Source of the DNA: Saprospiraceae bacterium UBA3362
Lineage (GTDB): Bacteria; Bacteroidota; Bacteroidia; Chitinophagales; Saprospiraceae
Direction of reading: 5' to 3'
Assembly (NCBI GenBank): GCA_002360455.1
Contig: DEQQ01000099.1
Location: forward strand, 1 to 16,000
DNA: 16,000 nt
The translations under genes were made by a program, and so were the position numbers. Under the pieces are notes generated by a model. It did not search any database. It was not told the DNA's origin and was given only the letters and a program-made list of their open reading frames with translations. Positions 12,912 to 16,000 of this stretch are shown one piece after another. The first letter of the stretch is position 1; every line of letters begins with the position of its first letter.

Positions 12912-15533
12912 TTATATTTTTTCAAATGGTAGTATCAATCGTTGTTGGTTTCTTGATAAAATCAAAAAGTAATAACCTGATTTCAAATCACTCACGGCAA
13001 CTCTGTTGTTTTGAACAGAATAAATTGAATTTTTAATAGATTGCCCAAGAATATTTTTGATCTCTACATTCCATTTTTCATCCGGCAACTGAAGATTGGA
13101 TAGAATGATTAGATCATTCTCTACAGGTTGAGGCGTGATTTGAAATATAGAATTTTCAACTTTTTCTGTGCCCACGTTCAGCATCACAGTAAAATTGACC
13201 GAAGTAGTACATAAATTGTTGTCCGTAACAGTCAATGTATAGCTTCCTGCCGGAATATTGTTGAGTGGAACATTTGGAGTGATGGCGTATTGATAAGGAG
13301 CAACTCCGCCACTCGGAGTGATGTTGATAGAGCCATTTTGATTTGGTTTTGCATCAAAGACTTTGATCTCAACACTCAGCATTTCAGGATGCTTTACAAC
13401 AAATTCTTTTTCGCTTTCGGTATTCAGCCTTGAGATCATTTTTACTTTATAGCTACCATCTGTCACATTCAATCTATCCTTCACCGTACTTCCATTTTCC
13501 CATACAAATTTGAACGGAGATGCTCCGGCTATGCTGTCGAGGAATATAGATGTTGGATCACCAAAACATCGTACACTTTCTATCCTGCTCTTCACAATAT
13601 TCGGAACACTGCATGGATAGTTTTTGAGCACCGTACAAGAGGTATCATTATTGCATATTCCATTTGCTATCAAACATATCGTAGATGAATCTCTGGGGCA
13701 AGGAAGAGCCGTTTGAAATAAAGTATCACTGCCAATAGCGGCTCCATTGATCTGCCAACTTATGGATTGAGCCTTAGGCGTACGTGAATGAAGCACTACA
13801 AATTCAAAATCATTTGTTGCCAAAAACTCAGATTTCAAATAATTGTCAACGGTCACTCTCACTTGATCTGATATTCCTTGACTAAAATTGTAAAAAGATC
13901 CACTGGCAGTCTGCTCCAAGACAACGGCTTTGATTTGATACTCAAATACAGTATCTTTCAACAAGCATTTATCTTGAAAATAGCTGGTATCGACAATAGC
14001 CATAAGAGTATAAGCGCTATCACTTAATGTTTTTCTAAAAACGGCATGAGACTTACTGTCCGGTGAGGCTGTCCAACGAATATTGATAATTTCCTGGAAC
14101 TTAGTAATAGATAAGTTACTTGGTGCACGAATTGGCAGCAGAGTCAAAGTAGGATCGCCCATCAATGCAATATGACAACCTCGCGCACCCGTAGCACCTA
14201 TAAAATAGGTGGCATTATTATTTTGAGAATGTTTCATACTCAATCCAAGTCTCTCGCCCAGCGCCATCTGATGAATCTGCATGGCCGGCCTTCCAGCCCA
14301 AGCTGTGGCCAGTATAGTACCACTACCCAAGGCCGATCTTAAAAAATTATTTTGGTTGTCCCAATCTCCAAAATAGGATCCAAACAAAAATGTGAAAATG
14401 GCTTGTAGTGAATCTTTTGCCATTTCTGTAGAATTCGAGATTCCGGCGCAAGAATTGTAAGATCCTCCTCCCGCACCATAGGCACAGAGATAAGACCCAT
14501 TAACTAAACTTTCGCGGAATGGATCTGTATAAACATTCGAGGATCCAAACATTGGAATGTAGCTGCGGAAACCGGATTGCCCAAAACCCTCAGCTTGAAT
14601 GTTGAAATTATCCTGAACCAAAGCTCTGCGCTTGGCCTTAATATTTCCTATCCTGAATTCGTGATTTTTATCGAGGTATCTTCTCAGCATTACCGTATCC
14701 GAGACACCAAAAACAGGCATATTAAAAAAATCAACTCTGCCTATTTCCAATTCTAAGTCTGACGGATATTGAGAAGCATCAAATTTTCCATCCTTTGGGA
14801 TATTTTTATTTTCTGCACGAGCCGGAGTAGTGTTATTGACAGTAGAATCAGTCCACACACCATCGAGGTCGGCATAATAGCCATCCGCAGGCCATGCTCC
14901 AGCATGCTCCGTATGCCCATCCCAATTGGCATTTCCACTATACGGCACTGCCACATGACCAATAATGAATATTGTACTCAAACTTTTATTGGTTTTTACT
15001 ACTGCGTTGATGATATTCTTGACCGAAGGCACATTATTAATGTTAGGAACAATATCTCGCTGAACCACCTTCCAATTCTCTCGGGTGAGATCTTCCGTAA
15101 GTCTTGTAATTTCAGGCTTAAGTGCATTACTCACTCTGGACTCCACAAGCAGAAGAACCGTAGGTTTTATAAGGTCCGGAGTGTATTTTATCCCGGCATA
15201 AATGTAACCGTTTGAGCTTAGAGTATTGCCCGTTTTGGTAACCCGATATTCATAGGCTTTACCTACTTCTACATTGCGGTCTATATATCGCAACGAATCC
15301 GGAGGATAGGTAGCAATAGCCAGCCCCCAAGATTTGGCATCTCGCTGCTTTCTATATACAAAGTACCGAACAGCATCAGCCTGATATTCCCATTGAATCG
15401 TAATTTGAGCAGGGTTTTCACGAATGCTGGCCTTTAGTGGAATATTGTATAATTGTGACCAGTTTTGAGCATCAACAAGCTCAAATACGCACATAAAAAC
15501 CATGAAATGAATAAAAGTAATTACCGATTTCAT
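12912..15533 (-). CDS. Secreted gingipain-like (C25 fold) protein with FnIII, SprB repeat and T9SS sorting domain
   Basis: 873 residues. Signal peptide 1-22 (ends V-D-A before Q23). Domain order: FnIII-like (about 35-115); a C25/gingipain-like caspase fold (about 125-465) with IFIIGHVAVPYSG, DGYYADLDGVWTD, GRVDF and the closing GDPTLTLLP at 459-467; a second FnIII-like domain (about 470-560); a linker; a SprB-type repeat (about 725-785, GGVAPYQYAI...AGSYTLTVTDNNLC); and a type A T9SS sorting domain (about 797-873, with ITPQPVEN, LKSGYYFLIL and a final EKI). It should be exported by Sec, then the T9SS, to the cell surface or medium. Where active gingipains have GHG, this protein reads YGAGGG (Ala354). 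Where the nucleophile Cys is expected it reads GSYFGDWD (Ser386). It may therefore be a non-catalytic relative. It heads the operon with gldD. Confidence 0.8.
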   Translation of the reverse strand: MKSVITFIHFMVFMCVFELVDAQNWSQLYNIPLKASIRENPAQITIQWEYQADAVRYFVYRKQRDAKSWGLAIATYPPDSLRYIDRNVEVGKAYEYRVTKTGNTLSSNGYIYAGIKYTPDLIKPTVLLLVESRVSNALKPEITRLTEDLTRENWKVVQRDIVPNINNVPSVKNIINAVVKTNKSLSTIFIIGHVAVPYSGNANWDGHTEHAGAWPADGYYADLDGVWTDSTVNNTTPARAENKNIPKDGKFDASQYPSDLELEIGRVDFFNMPVFGVSDTVMLRRYLDKNHEFRIGNIKAKRRALVQDNFNIQAEGFGQSGFRSYIPMFGSSNVYTDPFRESLVNGSYLCAYGAGGGSYNSCAGISNSTEMAKDSLQAIFTFLFGSYFGDWDNQNNFLRSALGSGTILATAWAGRPAMQIHQMALGERLGLSMKHSQNNNATYFIGATGARGCHIALMGDPTLTLLPIRAPSNLSITKFQEIINIRWTASPDSKSHAVFRKTLSDSAYTLMAIVDTSYFQDKCLLKDTVFEYQIKAVVLEQTASGSFYNFSQGISDQVRVTVDNYLKSEFLATNDFEFVVLHSRTPKAQSISWQINGAAIGSDTLFQTALPCPRDSSTICLIANGICNNDTSCTVLKNYPCSVPNIVKSRIESVRCFGDPTSIFLDSIAGASPFKFVWENGSTVKDRLNVTDGSYKVKMISRLNTESEKEFVVKHPEMLSVEIKVFDAKPNQNGSINITPSGGVAPYQYAITPNVPLNNIPAGSYTLTVTDNNLCTTSVNFTVMLNVGTEKVENSIFQITPQPVENDLIILSNLQLPDEKWNVEIKNILGQSIKNSIYSVQNNRVAVSDLKSGYYFLILSRNQQRLILPFEKI

Positions 15534-15605
15534 ATTGCTTAATTTTTTGAGGCTCCAAAATAAGCATTTTTCACCAAAATGGGGGAGTCATTAGTGTACA
15601 AATTA

Positions 15606-15715
15606 GGGCATGCCCCATCCAACAGGATGGGTCGGGCTTGCTCCGGTACTCCGCTTCGCTTCGGTGCTTTGCACCAGCAGCTTTGCTGCTGCACCTCCAC
15701 ATCCCTCATGCAGGG
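15606..15715. repeat. Cluster of GC-rich hairpins (REP-like)
   Basis: Consecutive palindromes: GGGCATGCCC (15606-15615); CCCATCC-AACA-GGATGGG (15614-15631); CCG...CGG around CGCTTCGCTT (15651-15664); GGTGC-TTT-GCACC (15663-15675); AGCAGC-TTT-GCTGCT (15676-15690); and CCCT...AGGG (15703-15715). A second GCACC (15691-15695) offers an alternative pairing for GGTGC. The cluster lies upstream of the 873-residue protein gene and contains no T-run. It looks like a dispersed REP-type repeat. The motif TCGCTTCGCTCCG in the left-end block (67-79) is similar to CCGCTTCGCTTCGG here. Confidence 0.65.
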
Positions 15716-15858
15716 TGAGTCGGTGATTATGGAGAAACAATACCATTGATCAAGCAAAGAGGTTCAATAGAATCAAAAGAGTAAAATAAAGCGGATGAAA
15801 AATTTGAGCAACAAGATAAATAAATGAGGAAAATGCCTGCCAAATGAAATAAAACATT

Positions 15859-16000
15859 TACTTTTGCACTCCTAATTCTAAGGAAATAGGATAAAAAAAG
15901 ATCTAAGTATTTGATTTTGTGATTTTTATCATAAATTTAAAACACTTAAACGTTCATTGACAGGCTGAGAGAAGACAGAAAATGTGTAGAATTGAAAGCG
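15859..16000 (+). promoter_or_regulatory. Probable ribosomal RNA operon promoter and leader (partial)
   Basis: TACTTTTG at 15859-15866 matches TAnnTTTG and is followed by CACTC, the sequence context usual for strong stable-RNA promoters in Bacteroidota. About 90 bases on, GTTCATTGACA (15952-15962) resembles the boxA-like antitermination sequence (GTTCTTTGACA type) in the leaders of 16S genes of this phylum. No protein-coding frame exists from 15758 to the end. I infer that a 16S rRNA gene begins just beyond the window. No good -33 element is visible. Confidence 0.5.

Noticed and set aside
14769..15215. 148-codon plus-strand frame
   Set aside because: It lies wholly inside the 873-residue minus-strand gene and shows no domain.
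1..16000. CRISPR array or tRNA gene
   Set aside because: No regularly spaced direct repeats were seen, and no cloverleaf with a convincing T-loop was found on reading both strands.

Overview
The window looks like chromosomal DNA of a member of the Bacteroidota, probably a Saprospiria/Chitinophagia-like environmental lineage. The evidence is a gldD gliding-motility lipoprotein gene, a large secreted protein ending in a type IX secretion (T9SS) sorting domain, several promoters of the Bacteroidota TTG-N20-TAnnTTTG type, a K+-dependent membrane pyrophosphatase with the Flavobacterium-type glutamate placement, and low GC in most of the sequence. The exact genus cannot be read from the sequence.

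Region 1-5350 is accessory DNA. It opens with about 750 bases of non-coding sequence rich in inverted repeats. Then comes an orphan 3' end of an RHS gene (757-1581), whose variable tip carries a metzincin-type zinc protease motif. A lipoprotein gene (1578-2105) overlaps it by ATGA and is the obvious immunity candidate. Further on are a PD-(D/E)XK nuclease-like gene with a coiled-coil repeat (2399-3040, minus), a decayed IS66-family element with remnants of all three transposition genes (about 3327-4183), and a three-gene xre-hicB-hicA toxin-antitoxin operon on the minus strand in which hicA has a nonsense codon. A short possible relic of a CHC2-type primase-like gene lies near 5065.

Region 5299-12208 is more ordinary. 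It holds hppA (minus) with a clear terminator and a promoter that fixes its start, a secreted glycoside hydrolase family 16 protein (plus), a beta-helix protein with no visible signal peptide (plus), and a beta-CASP metallo-beta-lactamase-fold RNase-like protein (minus).

Region 12209-15533 (minus) carries gldD directly downstream of an 873-residue gingipain-like, FnIII/SprB-repeat protein with a T9SS tail. The two genes are 9 bases apart and are probably co-transcribed. They link the gliding/T9SS machinery to one of its likely cargo proteins. That protein appears to lack the catalytic His and Cys of the C25 fold.

The right edge (15534-16000) has a dense hairpin cluster, then what looks like the promoter and boxA-bearing leader of a ribosomal RNA operon whose 16S gene would begin just outside the window.

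The best candidates for something not yet described are the RHS-tip metzincin with its lipoprotein partner, and the structured non-coding block at the left edge.
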